Positions 1 through 7,066 of a stretch of 64,000 nt of DNA are shown piece after piece. The position numbers and the translations under genes are program-made. A model generated the notes under the pieces. It had not been told where the DNA came from and made no database searches. It saw nothing but the letters and a program-made list of their open reading frames with translations. Source of the stretch: Alistipes sp. (GTDB taxonomy: Bacteria > Bacteroidota > Bacteroidia > Bacteroidales > Rikenellaceae); NCBI GenBank assembly GCA_017416915.1, contig JAFQAN010000012.1:1-64000 (forward strand), in the 5' to 3' direction. Position 1 is the stretch's first letter; each line of letters starts with the position of its first letter.

Positions 1-148
1 CGCCGCTATCACGACAAGGGCTTGGTGTCAGAAGGGCGCCGAGTGCTACACTCGGCAAAAATGCCGTCGATGGGTAGTACTAAGGCGTACGTCCCATTGA
101 CGGCATTTTTTGTTAGGGGACGCAATCGACCCCTTATCACGCCAAGCT
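1..148. repeat. ~147-bp three-hairpin element, copy 1 (bidirectional terminator of frr)
   Basis: The block matches 52043-52190 without indels and with about seven mismatches. It holds three hairpins: a perfect 8-bp stem at 38-56 (GCCGAGTG/CACTCGGC), a long stem at 61-106 whose tip reads GTACTaaggCGTAC, and AGGGG/CCCCT at about 116-133. The ends form an imperfect inverted repeat (GCTTGGTGTCAGAAGGG against the complement of the right end). The central stem has A4 on the left and T6 on the right, so it can terminate transcription either way; frr ends just beyond it. The copy may extend past the window edge. Confidence 0.8.
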
Positions 149-154
149 AAGTTG

Positions 155-712
155 TTATACAGTCATAACCTCCTTCTCCTTCTTCTCCAACTCGGCGTCG
201 AGCAGCTTAGTATATTTCTCTAACTGCTTCTGTACCTGTGCCTCGCCATCCTTCTGCTCATCCTCAGACATACCCTCCTTCTGAGCCTTCTTGAATGCCT
301 CAACAGCATCGCGGCGCGCATTGCGCAGGCTGATACGTGCAGTCTCACCCTCCGCCTTAACCTTCTTTACAATCTCCTTACGGCGCTCCTCGGTAAGAGG
401 GGGTATCGACAGACGTATCTGCTCGCCATTGTTAGATGGCGTAAGACCGATATTCGAGTCGATGATAGCCTTCTCAATAAGACGAATCATATTCTTGTCC
501 CACGGCTGGATAAGCACCGTCTTTGCATCTGGCACCGTAACGCTGGCAACACCCGATACGGGGGTCTGTGAGCCATAGTAATCAACAAATACGCCATTGA
601 GAACATTCACCGACGCCTTACCAGCGCGGATGTTCAACAGCTCCTCAACGAGATGGTCCACGGCGCGTTGCATACGATCCGCCGATTCGTTCAAAATAGT
701 CTTGGTATCCAT
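155..712 (-). CDS. frr: Ribosome recycling factor
   Basis: Releases post-termination ribosomes from mRNA together with EF-G in the cytoplasm. The 185-residue length is exactly that of the family. The sequence shows the expected pattern: a long N-terminal helix (RMQRAVDHLVEELLNIRAGKA), a small middle domain with the IQPWD segment, and a long C-terminal helix bundle rich in Lys and Glu (LTEERRKEIVKKVK). It is the last gene of a minus-strand run pyrH-tlpA-frr, 37 bp after the thioredoxin-like gene. pyrH next to frr is a widely conserved bacterial arrangement, here with an extra gene inserted between them. The strong hairpin element at 38-106 follows the stop. Confidence 0.97.
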   Translation of the reverse strand: MDTKTILNESADRMQRAVDHLVEELLNIRAGKASVNVLNGVFVDYYGSQTPVSGVASVTVPDAKTVLIQPWDKNMIRLIEKAIIDSNIGLTPSNNGEQIRLSIPPLTEERRKEIVKKVKAEGETARISLRNARRDAVEAFKKAQKEGMSEDEQKDGEAQVQKQLEKYTKLLDAELEKKEKEVMTV

Positions 713-749
713 ATACTTAGTTCTTAATGTTATTTTCGGTTAGTTTGCC

Positions 750-1364
750 CTACTTTTTTAGGAGTAGCTTATCGAGTGTCTGGTGTGTCTGCTCGGCCAC
801 CTCTTCATCGTAGCCCAAGCCGAGGTATGCCACGCGACCGTTGCGGTCGATAACATAGGTGCGTGGGACATAGTTGGTTGCGTAGCTATGATATATCTGC
901 TCAGTCTGGTCGAGACCCACGTTGAAGGTTATGCCCATCTTTTTTAGAAGTGCGCGCACCTTGCCTGGCTCCTCGCCACGAGATATGGGCAGCACCACAA
1001 GGTCTGTACCCTTATAGCGGTCGAAGATTGCCTCCTGCATATGCGACAGCTCCTGACGGCAGGGAGGACACCACGTTGCCCAAAATGTTATCATCACCAC
1101 CTTGCCCTCAGCCGTGAGGTCGCTGAGCGTGTAGCGTGTGCCATCGAGCATCTTCACCGTGAAGTCGGGCGCAAGGTCGTGAAGCTTGACGATGTTGGTA
1201 GCCTCAATCTCTTCGGGCGACTGCTGGGCGGTGGTTGCGGGCGTCATCGCCTTGCTCTCCACAGGCCATAAGATTATCGCTGCGCCAAGGACGAGCAGCA
1301 GAACAAGCATCACTACGAGCGACAACGTCGAGCCGCGCTTCTTATGTTTTGTCTTTATTGCCAT
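750..1364 (-). CDS. TlpA/ResA-type membrane-anchored thioredoxin
   Basis: Thiol-disulfide oxidoreductase of the AhpC/TSA-thioredoxin group, predicted to face the periplasm. Residues 1-12 are basic, about 13-33 form one hydrophobic anchor, then a short linker leads into the redoxin fold beginning LHDLAPDFTVKMLDG. The active site CPPC is at residues 99-102 in FWATWCPPCRQE, and the cis-proline loop appears as YVPRTYVID. At 204 residues it fits a single-domain TlpA-like protein. Such proteins usually reduce apocytochromes or partner disulfides, but no cytochrome maturation genes are nearby, so the substrate is unknown. It lies 21 bp after pyrH and 37 bp before frr, so it is probably cotranscribed. 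Confidence 0.88.
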   Translation of the reverse strand: MAIKTKHKKRGSTLSLVVMLVLLLVLGAAIILWPVESKAMTPATTAQQSPEEIEATNIVKLHDLAPDFTVKMLDGTRYTLSDLTAEGKVVMITFWATWCPPCRQELSHMQEAIFDRYKGTDLVVLPISRGEEPGKVRALLKKMGITFNVGLDQTEQIYHSYATNYVPRTYVIDRNGRVAYLGLGYDEEVAEQTHQTLDKLLLKK

Positions 1365-1385
1365 AATTGATATTTTAAGGTGTTA

Positions 1386-2102
1386 TTACTCAGTAACTAC
1401 TGTTCCGATATTCTCGCCAGCGATAACCTTTTCGAGGTTGCCTGGGGTATCCATATCGAAGACTATCAGCGACAGATGGTTCTCGCGGCAGAGCGTAAAT
1501 GCCGTCTGATCCATCACCTTCAATCGTCGTGCCAGCACCTCATCGAAGGTTATGGTGTCGAACTTCGTAGCTGTGGGGTCCTTCTCGGGGTCGGCAGTGT
1601 AGATGCCATCAACACGCGTACCCTTAAACATCACCTCTGCCTCAATCTCAATGCCGCGTAGCGCCGAGGCGGTATCGGTCGAGAAGTAGGGGTTCGACGT
1701 GCCGCCGCCGATGATTACGACATTACCCGCTTCGAGGTACTCTATCGCCTTTGCCTTGGAGTAGTACTCGCCGATAGGCTCCATACGTATCGACGTGAGA
1801 ACCTTACACTTAACGCCTATCGACTCCAACGCCGACTGCAAAGCCAACGAGTTGATGATGGTCGCCAACATACCCATCTGGTCGCCCTTGACACGGTCGA
1901 AGCCACGTCCAGCACCTTGGATGCCGCGGAAGATGTTACCACCGCCGATGACGATACCTATCTCTACGCCCATCGCGGCGATGCTCTTAATCTGTTCGGC
2001 GTAGGCGCGAAGCACCTCTACGTCGTGGCCATAATTCTGCTTACCCTGCAACGACTCGCCGCTGAGTTTAAGAAGTATTCGCTTATATTTCGATGTTGCC
2101 AT
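1386..2102 (-). CDS. pyrH: Uridylate kinase (UMP kinase)
   Basis: Phosphorylates UMP to UDP in de novo pyrimidine nucleotide synthesis; the bacterial enzyme is a hexamer of the amino-acid-kinase fold. Visible family motifs are the N-terminal KRILLKLSGESLQG, the GGGNIFRG nucleotide loop, and the C-terminal KGTRVDGIYTADPEKDPTA segment. Length, 238 residues, is standard. It is first in a minus-strand operon with tlpA and frr and is divergent from the beta-propeller gene at 2262. The 160-bp spacer between them holds candidate TAnnTTTG-like elements for both directions, but none on the pyrH side has a clear upstream box. Confidence 0.97.
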   Translation of the reverse strand: MATSKYKRILLKLSGESLQGKQNYGHDVEVLRAYAEQIKSIAAMGVEIGIVIGGGNIFRGIQGAGRGFDRVKGDQMGMLATIINSLALQSALESIGVKCKVLTSIRMEPIGEYYSKAKAIEYLEAGNVVIIGGGTSNPYFSTDTASALRGIEIEAEVMFKGTRVDGIYTADPEKDPTATKFDTITFDEVLARRLKVMDQTAFTLCRENHLSLIVFDMDTPGNLEKVIAGENIGTVVTE

Positions 2103-2245
2103 AACTATTTATAAACTATTTGTTTGATGTATAATTTGTGCGAAGATAATCATTTTTCAGCAAAAATCATAATTTTTTAGCCGCAAAAAGAGCGCACAAA
2201 CAAATTTAGCGGTCCAAAAAGGATAGCTACTTGAAATAAATGTAT

Positions 2246-2253
2246 TAACTTCG
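2246..2253 (+). promoter_or_regulatory. Candidate -7 element TAACTTCG
   Basis: A one-mismatch version of the Bacteroidetes -7 box TAnnTTTG, ending 8 nt before the ATG at 2262. If used, the mRNA would have a leader of only a few nucleotides. No TTTG box is seen 19-21 bp upstream, so support is weak. Confidence 0.35.
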
Positions 2254-2261
2254 CAGCCGCT

Positions 2262-3785
2262 ATGAGAACTATTAACCTACAATTCAGCCTATTGGTAGGG
2301 CTTGCCATAATAGGCTTTACCACACACACAGCAGCACAGTCGCTGCCCGACACGATGTATCAGTCGGTAAAGACAATCGACTACGTCGTAGAGCGCTTTG
2401 ACACGCTAACCCCCGCAGCGGTGCGCTCGTTCACCGATCGCTACGACAGCGCACCAGGTATATTTACGTTCCGAGGCTCGTCGCGCCGCGATATGCCACA
2501 GTCGGGCAAGTTGGACACCATCCCCCACAAGATTGAGAAGGTGTGGAGCTACACCACCGCCTACGACGGGCGCCAAACATCGACGGGCGTTTGGGGTGGC
2601 GGCTCGGGATGGACGGGACAACCCGTATATGTCGAGTGGGCGGATAACATCATCGCCCAGCAACGCGCAGAGTCATCGGCAATTAGCGAGGAGTTCTCGG
2701 GTCGCGAGATTATCGTAGGCTCGTTGTCGAGCGATGTCTATTTCATCGACTTCGAGACGGGTAAAAATTCGCGTACCGCCTACAAGACGGGCAACCCCAT
2801 CAAGGGCAGCGTATCGCTCGACCCGCGCCTCAACGGCAACCTCTATATCGGTCAAGGCATCCCCGCCGTAGAGCCTATCGGAGCGGATGTATTCAACCTA
2901 TTCAGCCACAAGCGCATAAGCTTCTTCGAACGCGACCCCAAGGCGTGGCGTCGTTGGAGCGCCTACGACCCCTCGGCAGTGGTTGTCGATAACTTTGTGA
3001 TACGCCCCTCGGAGAATGGCACTATATATAAACTTACTGCCAATAGCCACGATGTGAAGCTCCACAGCACCCTGCGCTACCGTCGTCGCGGTATGAACGC
3101 CCCAGGCATCGAGTCATCGCCCGCCGTATGGAAGAATTATCTATATGTAACAGACAATAGCGGCACGGTACTCTGCGTTAATATTGACACGATGAAGCCT
3201 GTATGGTCCTTCAACAACGTGGACGATACGGACGCTACGCCCATCATCATCGAGGAGCAGGGCTGCCCGATGCTCTACGTAGGCTCGGCTGTGGACAAGC
3301 AGGGAGAGTCGGGCTACTGCCACTTTACCAAGCTCAACGCCCTCACTGGCGAGAAGATATGGCAAAACCGCATCCCCTGCCACAAGATTGACTACGCAGG
3401 CAAGCTGCGCGAGGGCGGTATGTTCTCGACGCTGCTTGTGGGAAGAGGCGACTGCGAGGGTCTGCTCTTCACCAACATCTGCGGCTTGGGAGAGCATAAG
3501 GGTACCTTCGTGGCGATAGAGCGCTCGACAGGTGCTATTAAATACCGCACCAAACTCGACTTCTACTCGTGGTCGTCGCCCGTGGCTCTCTACACCGAGG
3601 AGGGTAAGATGTATATCTTCACGGGCGATGTTATCGGCAATGCCTACCTCATAGAGGCCTCGACAGGTAAAATCCTCTTCAAGCAGAAGATGGCGTGGAA
3701 CTTCGAGTCATCACCCGTGGTTGTGGGCGACTGTGTGGTGGTAGGCTCACGCGGCAACGAGATACATAAATTTAGAATTAAGTAA
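2262..3785 (+). CDS. PQQ-like beta-propeller repeat protein, secreted
   Basis: A 507-residue exported protein with an N-terminal signal sequence (hydrophobic 8-25, ending near TAAQS) and no lipobox Cys. The body carries repeated blades of the PQQ-binding-like type, for example EIIVGSLSSDVYFIDFETG, YLYVTDNSGTVLCVN and KMYIFTGDVIGNAYLIEAS, each followed by a GxI/GxxxW turn. The family acts as a scaffold or as a quinoprotein; I see no evidence for a bound PQQ cofactor or specific substrate. It stands alone between divergent pyrH and the esterase gene that starts 31 bp after its stop, with which it may be cotranscribed. Confidence 0.85.
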   Translation: MRTINLQFSLLVGLAIIGFTTHTAAQSLPDTMYQSVKTIDYVVERFDTLTPAAVRSFTDRYDSAPGIFTFRGSSRRDMPQSGKLDTIPHKIEKVWSYTTAYDGRQTSTGVWGGGSGWTGQPVYVEWADNIIAQQRAESSAISEEFSGREIIVGSLSSDVYFIDFETGKNSRTAYKTGNPIKGSVSLDPRLNGNLYIGQGIPAVEPIGADVFNLFSHKRISFFERDPKAWRRWSAYDPSAVVVDNFVIRPSENGTIYKLTANSHDVKLHSTLRYRRRGMNAPGIESSPAVWKNYLYVTDNSGTVLCVNIDTMKPVWSFNNVDDTDATPIIIEEQGCPMLYVGSAVDKQGESGYCHFTKLNALTGEKIWQNRIPCHKIDYAGKLREGGMFSTLLVGRGDCEGLLFTNICGLGEHKGTFVAIERSTGAIKYRTKLDFYSWSSPVALYTEEGKMYIFTGDVIGNAYLIEASTGKILFKQKMAWNFESSPVVVGDCVVVGSRGNEIHKFRIK

Positions 3786-3816
3786 TTGTAGGACAACATT
3801 ATACAACCCATAAACA

Positions 3817-4980
3817 ATGAAACGCTCACTGTTACTTATCCTGCTGTTACTGCTCCCCGCAGTATGTTTGGCACAGCTATACGCTATGCGCGACTCGGTC
3901 CCCGATTCGTACAACTTTTGGCTCTACGTGCCTAAGTGTACTACGCCAACACCCGAGCCGACACCCGCTCCCGAGCCGACGCCCGAGCCTACGATCAAGC
4001 GTCCTACGCCGCTTACTGCCGACGAGGCAATAGCGTTGAGCCGCACGTGGCGTTTCGACGAGATAGCCAAGTATCGCGATAGTATGACCATTAAGCCACA
4101 GCCGTTACCCTGCCCCACGGTGGAGCATCGCGGGCTGCCGATAGTTGTCTTTCTACACGGTCGTAGCCTCTGCGGCACAGACCTTTACCGCGTACGCCGC
4201 TATGGCACACTCGACGCCCTGACTATGGGATGCAAGGTCGATGCAGTTGTCATAGCGCCACAAAACCGCGGCGAGAGCTGGTGGAAACCCGAGCGCGTTA
4301 TGCGCATTGTCGATTGGGTTGCAGAGCGCCACGATGTCGATACCACACGCCTCTACGTCCTCGGTATGAGCCTCGGCGGATATGGTGCTATCGACTTCGC
4401 CGCTGCCTACCCCGACCGCACAGCGGCGGCAATAGGGCTGTGTGGCGGTGCTTCGGGCAACGACCTCGACGGCCTAACAGAGCTGCCATTGTGGATTATG
4501 CACGGCACGGCAGATAGGGATGTCCCCGTCAGCGCATCACGCCGTGTTAGAGATGCCGTGGTTAAGGCAGATACGACAAATCTTATGCGCTACGAGGAGT
4601 TGCAGGGCGTAGGACACTCGCTGCTTGCCCGTGTCTTCTACCTCCACGAGACCTACGATTGGCTCTTTAAGCACTCGACGATAGACTCGCCACGTACCGT
4701 AAATCGCGACATTGAGATAAGCATCAACCGCCTCAACAACGCCTACAAGGGGTTGAAGCAACGCAGCGTAGCGCTGGATGTTCGCGACCCGCAGGGCAAC
4801 CGCGCCGTGAGCAGCACTAATGAGAAGACGTCGGGAGCCGAGTGGCACACCATCAAGGAGGGCGACACCCTGGGACATATCGCCATCCGCTATAACACCA
4901 CCGTAAAGCGCCTCTGCGCACTCAACGGCATAAGCGAGAAGAGCATCTTGCGCTTAGGCAAGAAGCTGCGCGTACGCTAA
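3817..4980 (+). CDS. Alpha/beta-hydrolase (esterase/peptidase-like) with C-terminal LysM domain
   Basis: Predicted exported hydrolase of 387 residues. Residues 1-20 form a signal peptide (ends VCLAQ). A Pro/Glu/Thr-rich linker covers about 43-65. The hydrolase domain runs from about 105 to 285, with nucleophile elbow GMSLGG (Ser185), acid region HGTADRDVP (Asp233 or Asp235) and GVGHS (His267). Residues 343-387 are a LysM module, starting WHTIKEGDTLGHIAIRYN, which in known proteins binds peptidoglycan or chitin-type N-acetylglucosamine chains. The combination suggests a hydrolase held on the cell wall; the ester or peptide substrate cannot be read from sequence. It follows the beta-propeller gene by 31 bp. 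Confidence 0.85.
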   Translation: MKRSLLLILLLLLPAVCLAQLYAMRDSVPDSYNFWLYVPKCTTPTPEPTPAPEPTPEPTIKRPTPLTADEAIALSRTWRFDEIAKYRDSMTIKPQPLPCPTVEHRGLPIVVFLHGRSLCGTDLYRVRRYGTLDALTMGCKVDAVVIAPQNRGESWWKPERVMRIVDWVAERHDVDTTRLYVLGMSLGGYGAIDFAAAYPDRTAAAIGLCGGASGNDLDGLTELPLWIMHGTADRDVPVSASRRVRDAVVKADTTNLMRYEELQGVGHSLLARVFYLHETYDWLFKHSTIDSPRTVNRDIEISINRLNNAYKGLKQRSVALDVRDPQGNRAVSSTNEKTSGAEWHTIKEGDTLGHIAIRYNTTVKRLCALNGISEKSILRLGKKLRVR

Positions 4981-5060
4981 CGGCACTACGTCCGCAGCGA
5001 AATTTTAGTAAAAACGGCGTGTGATAATGGCGCGGAAATCCGCACTATGCTAAATTAGGT

Positions 5061-5093
5061 AATGATGCAAAAAGTGCCACTTTTTGCATCATT
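5061..5093. terminator. Near-perfect palindrome downstream of the esterase gene
   Basis: AATGATGCAAAAAGTG and its exact reverse complement are separated by one C, giving a 15-bp stem with a GCC loop. It contains T5 within the stem but has no T-tract afterwards, so it could be a terminator of unusual shape or a binding site. Confidence 0.5.
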
Positions 5094-5137
5094 ATCTTAA
5101 ATATAGGCGTCTATTTATCAGTGTATTATCGCAATAC

Positions 5138-5172
5138 AAAAAGAGATTAGCACATTCTGCTAATCTCTTTTT
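5138..5172. terminator. Bidirectional rho-independent terminator
   Basis: AAAAAGAGATTAGCA and TGCTAATCTCTTTTT form a perfect 15-bp stem with a 5-nt loop. A5 on one side and T5 on the other allow termination of the plus-strand esterase and the minus-strand small gene that converge here. Confidence 0.85.
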
Positions 5173-5209
5173 GTTCTACGACCAAGATATGTGGTTAAGC
5201 TCTCCGTGG

Positions 5210-5431
5210 TTATTTTGTGCGCACCACCTTAAATAGGGTTCTGTCGGGCGTCTCTACACTCTCGAACGAGAAGTCGGCAATGCCACCCTCCACGAGACGT
5301 CTCCGGGCGTTGTGAAACCCCGTGTAATCTGTGCCTTCGAGAGCGTAGTATCTCGTATCTCCAAGAGCAAAACTTCGTAGAGTTTTAACATAACTTTTAA
5401 TGGTCTTAACGTGCGATACTTTGATATTCAT
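5210..5431 (-). CDS. Small basic protein of unknown function
   Basis: A 73-residue product with no family I recognise. It is Lys/Arg-rich, has no signal peptide or membrane segment, and contains TRYYALEGTDYTGFHNARRR in the middle. Reasons to believe it is real: a perfect TACCTTTG -7 element lies about 50 nt upstream, a strong bidirectional terminator follows the stop, and the frame is open throughout. It sits at the edge of the AT-rich island at 5.4-6.5 kb, away from any functional neighbour. Confidence 0.6.
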   Translation of the reverse strand: MNIKVSHVKTIKSYVKTLRSFALGDTRYYALEGTDYTGFHNARRRLVEGGIADFSFESVETPDRTLFKVVRTK

Positions 5432-5482
5432 TACAAGGATAGTTTTGGGTTACGTTGAACATATCGTAGCATTGCTGCAACA

Positions 5483-5490
5483 CAAAGGTA
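5483..5490 (-). promoter_or_regulatory. Promoter -7 element for the 73-residue gene
   Basis: Reads TACCTTTG on the minus strand, a full match to TAnnTTTG. The transcript would start near 5478 and carry a leader of about 45 nt. Confidence 0.6.
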
Positions 5491-5570
5491 ACTAAAATTT
5501 TGCAGTCGAGCTACCTATTGCCACAATTTCACAATCGATTTGTAGCCATTCCCCTATTTATCATCTGTTA

Positions 5571-6306
5571 TTCAACCCGAAATACAAGAGAATAAATAGG
5601 TGGTAATCAACATTTTAATAGCCATAAAAACGTTACTTTTTAATTACCGCCAATTAATCTCCGATAATTAAAAAGTAACAGCAATATCAGTATAAATTAA
5701 TACAGCAACCACCCAATATCAACCATAAATGGTTAATCGGCAATAGTAGAATATCCCTGCTCTCTCAATCAAATTGCGACACCTGACAGAGCAAAACAGA
5801 GCATCATTAATTAACCGCCGCGAATAGTGGAACTCCATTTTGTCAGCGAAAGCTGACGCAACAGATGTGAATAACCAATTATCTGTGATTAATCGTCTAT
5901 AATAAAACATCGGCTTCTGGTACAATAAAATTTTAACACAAAGCTTCGCAAAAACCGATTATCGCTGATTCAATCGGCAATAATAAAATCAGCTTCTATA
6001 ACGACGAAATTTTAACAACAATCCACGCAAAACTTATTATCGCTGATTAATCGTCGATAATAATATAACTCGCATTATTAATCAAAATAGACGGCTGACA
6101 GATTGAAAAACATTGCTCCTTAATTAAACACCGATAATTGCATAACCCAACCCCTCTCAGTAATATTTTCCACACGCGATACCAGGCAATACTAAATTTT
6201 CTGTGATTAATTGCCGAGATAGAAATGCTACTATTCCCACAATAAGTTTCAGTACAATACACCGCAAAAAAAACTATTATCGATGATTAATCGCCGATAA
6301 TAGGAA
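5571..6306. repeat. Degenerate tandem array, about ten units of ~79 bp, AT-rich
   Basis: A core resembling TTAATCGnCGATAATA recurs with starts at 5571, 5654, 5733, 5811, 5889, 5969, 6047, 6124, 6207 and 6287, that is every 77-83 bp. In the best units the core lies in an imperfect 26-bp palindrome (ATTATCG...GATTAATC...CGATAAT), and the stretch between cores is also related, with a CGCAAAA block near the end. Units are far from identical. This array fills most of the 1037-bp gap between genes at 5431 and 6469. On the minus strand the core reads Tyr-Tyr-Arg-Arg-Leu, but stops and frameshifts interrupt it, so I call no gene. Confidence 0.7.
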
Positions 6307-6348
6307 AGCAAATGTTTTTGACCATAAACATCTTGCAAAAGGCGGGCA

Positions 6349-6422
6349 TAGCACTGTTTTTGTCGTAAATATTCAGCACTCATACAAACGCGGCTTAGCA
6401 CAGATTTTTGTCGTAAATATTC
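6349..6422. repeat. Pair of 26/27-bp direct repeats upstream of the 6469 gene
   Basis: Copies start at 6349 and 6396, 47 bp apart, and share the block TTTTTGTCGTAAATATTC. The second copy ends about 12 bp before the -7 element at 6435, a position suited to an operator or activator site. Read on the minus strand they encode a repeated Glu-Tyr-Leu-Arg-Gln-Lys, so they may instead be part of the neighbouring array. Confidence 0.65.
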
Positions 6423-6434
6423 GACAATATGTCG

Positions 6435-6442
6435 TATCTTTG
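6435..6442 (+). promoter_or_regulatory. Promoter -7 element of the 6469 gene
   Basis: TATCTTTG, a perfect TAnnTTTG, 26 nt before the ATG. The TTTTTG of the second direct repeat ends about 24 bp upstream, slightly too far for a standard -33 box. Confidence 0.6.
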
Positions 6443-6468
6443 TGGAATAAATCTTAAATCAAATAGCT

Positions 6469-6897
6469 ATGAATATCACCTACGCAGAGAAGGACAAGGT
6501 ATTGACCTATCTATGCGAAAACCTAATGCCTGAAAAGGTTACACATTTTAGTCTATCCCACTTTTGTTCGACCACGGGCTGCGACTCTTACACATTGGAG
6601 GCTATTCTGGCATACTTTAAGAGGCTTCGGCTTATAGGCTCGTATAATCTCCGCCATCAGGTGTCTGCTGTATCCGTTCTTCTTTACACCGATGCGTTTG
6701 ACATCTTCAATCGTGGAGGTTTCTACGCACAAGAGGAGCTGCTTCAAAAAGAGGTGCAAAAACTCTTGCTCGAAATTGAGCGCCTTAAACCTACGCTTGG
6801 AGATAAAATAGAGAAAATTAGCACCATCGGGAACAATATAGCGGGAATTGTAGGTACTCTTTTCGGGGGCTTCATATCTGCTACCAAGTCGCTCTAA
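6469..6897 (+). CDS. Unknown protein: helical N-terminus, coiled coil, Gly-rich C-terminus
   Basis: 142 residues, no family recognised. Residues 1-75 look like a compact helical, possibly winged-helix, domain (DSYTLEAILAYFKRLRLIGS). Residues about 88-118 are a coiled-coil-like charged helix (EELLQKEVQKLLLEIERLK). Residues 120-142 are hydrophobic and glycine-spaced (NNIAGIVGTLFGGFI), like a glycine-zipper or a single membrane helix. No signal peptide. It is a single gene with its own promoter and direct repeats, and its codon use is more AT-rich than its neighbours, suggesting acquired DNA. A membrane-active or regulatory role is only a guess. Confidence 0.7.
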   Translation: MNITYAEKDKVLTYLCENLMPEKVTHFSLSHFCSTTGCDSYTLEAILAYFKRLRLIGSYNLRHQVSAVSVLLYTDAFDIFNRGGFYAQEELLQKEVQKLLLEIERLKPTLGDKIEKISTIGNNIAGIVGTLFGGFISATKSL

Positions 6898-7009
6898 AAG
6901 GCCCTATTTTGCCCCGTTCCGTCGGCGAAAAGATAGCGACACGCCGAGTTTGCAACGAGCATAGGCTCTCTTTTTTATAAAAGAGTAGCTAATGGCGCGA
7001 TTTTTTTCG

Positions 7010-7017
7010 TATCTTTG
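7010..7017 (+). promoter_or_regulatory. Promoter -7 element of dxs
   Basis: TATCTTTG, a perfect -7 match, leaving a leader of about 45 nt before the dxs ATG at 7067. No clear TTTG box upstream. Confidence 0.6.
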
Positions 7018-7066
7018 TGAAGTTATAGCCACCTAACGAAGGTTAGGTGCGTATGAATTTAGGCTT

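Noticed and set aside
5719..6262. Two minus-strand open frames of 68 and 71 codons in the ~79-bp array
   Set aside because: They use rare starts, lie in degenerate repeats and are broken relative to each other. Kept as a finding about decay rather than called as genes.
5571..6306. CRISPR array
   Set aside because: Repeats are not identical, unit spacing is ~79 bp with related rather than unique spacers, and no cas genes are present.
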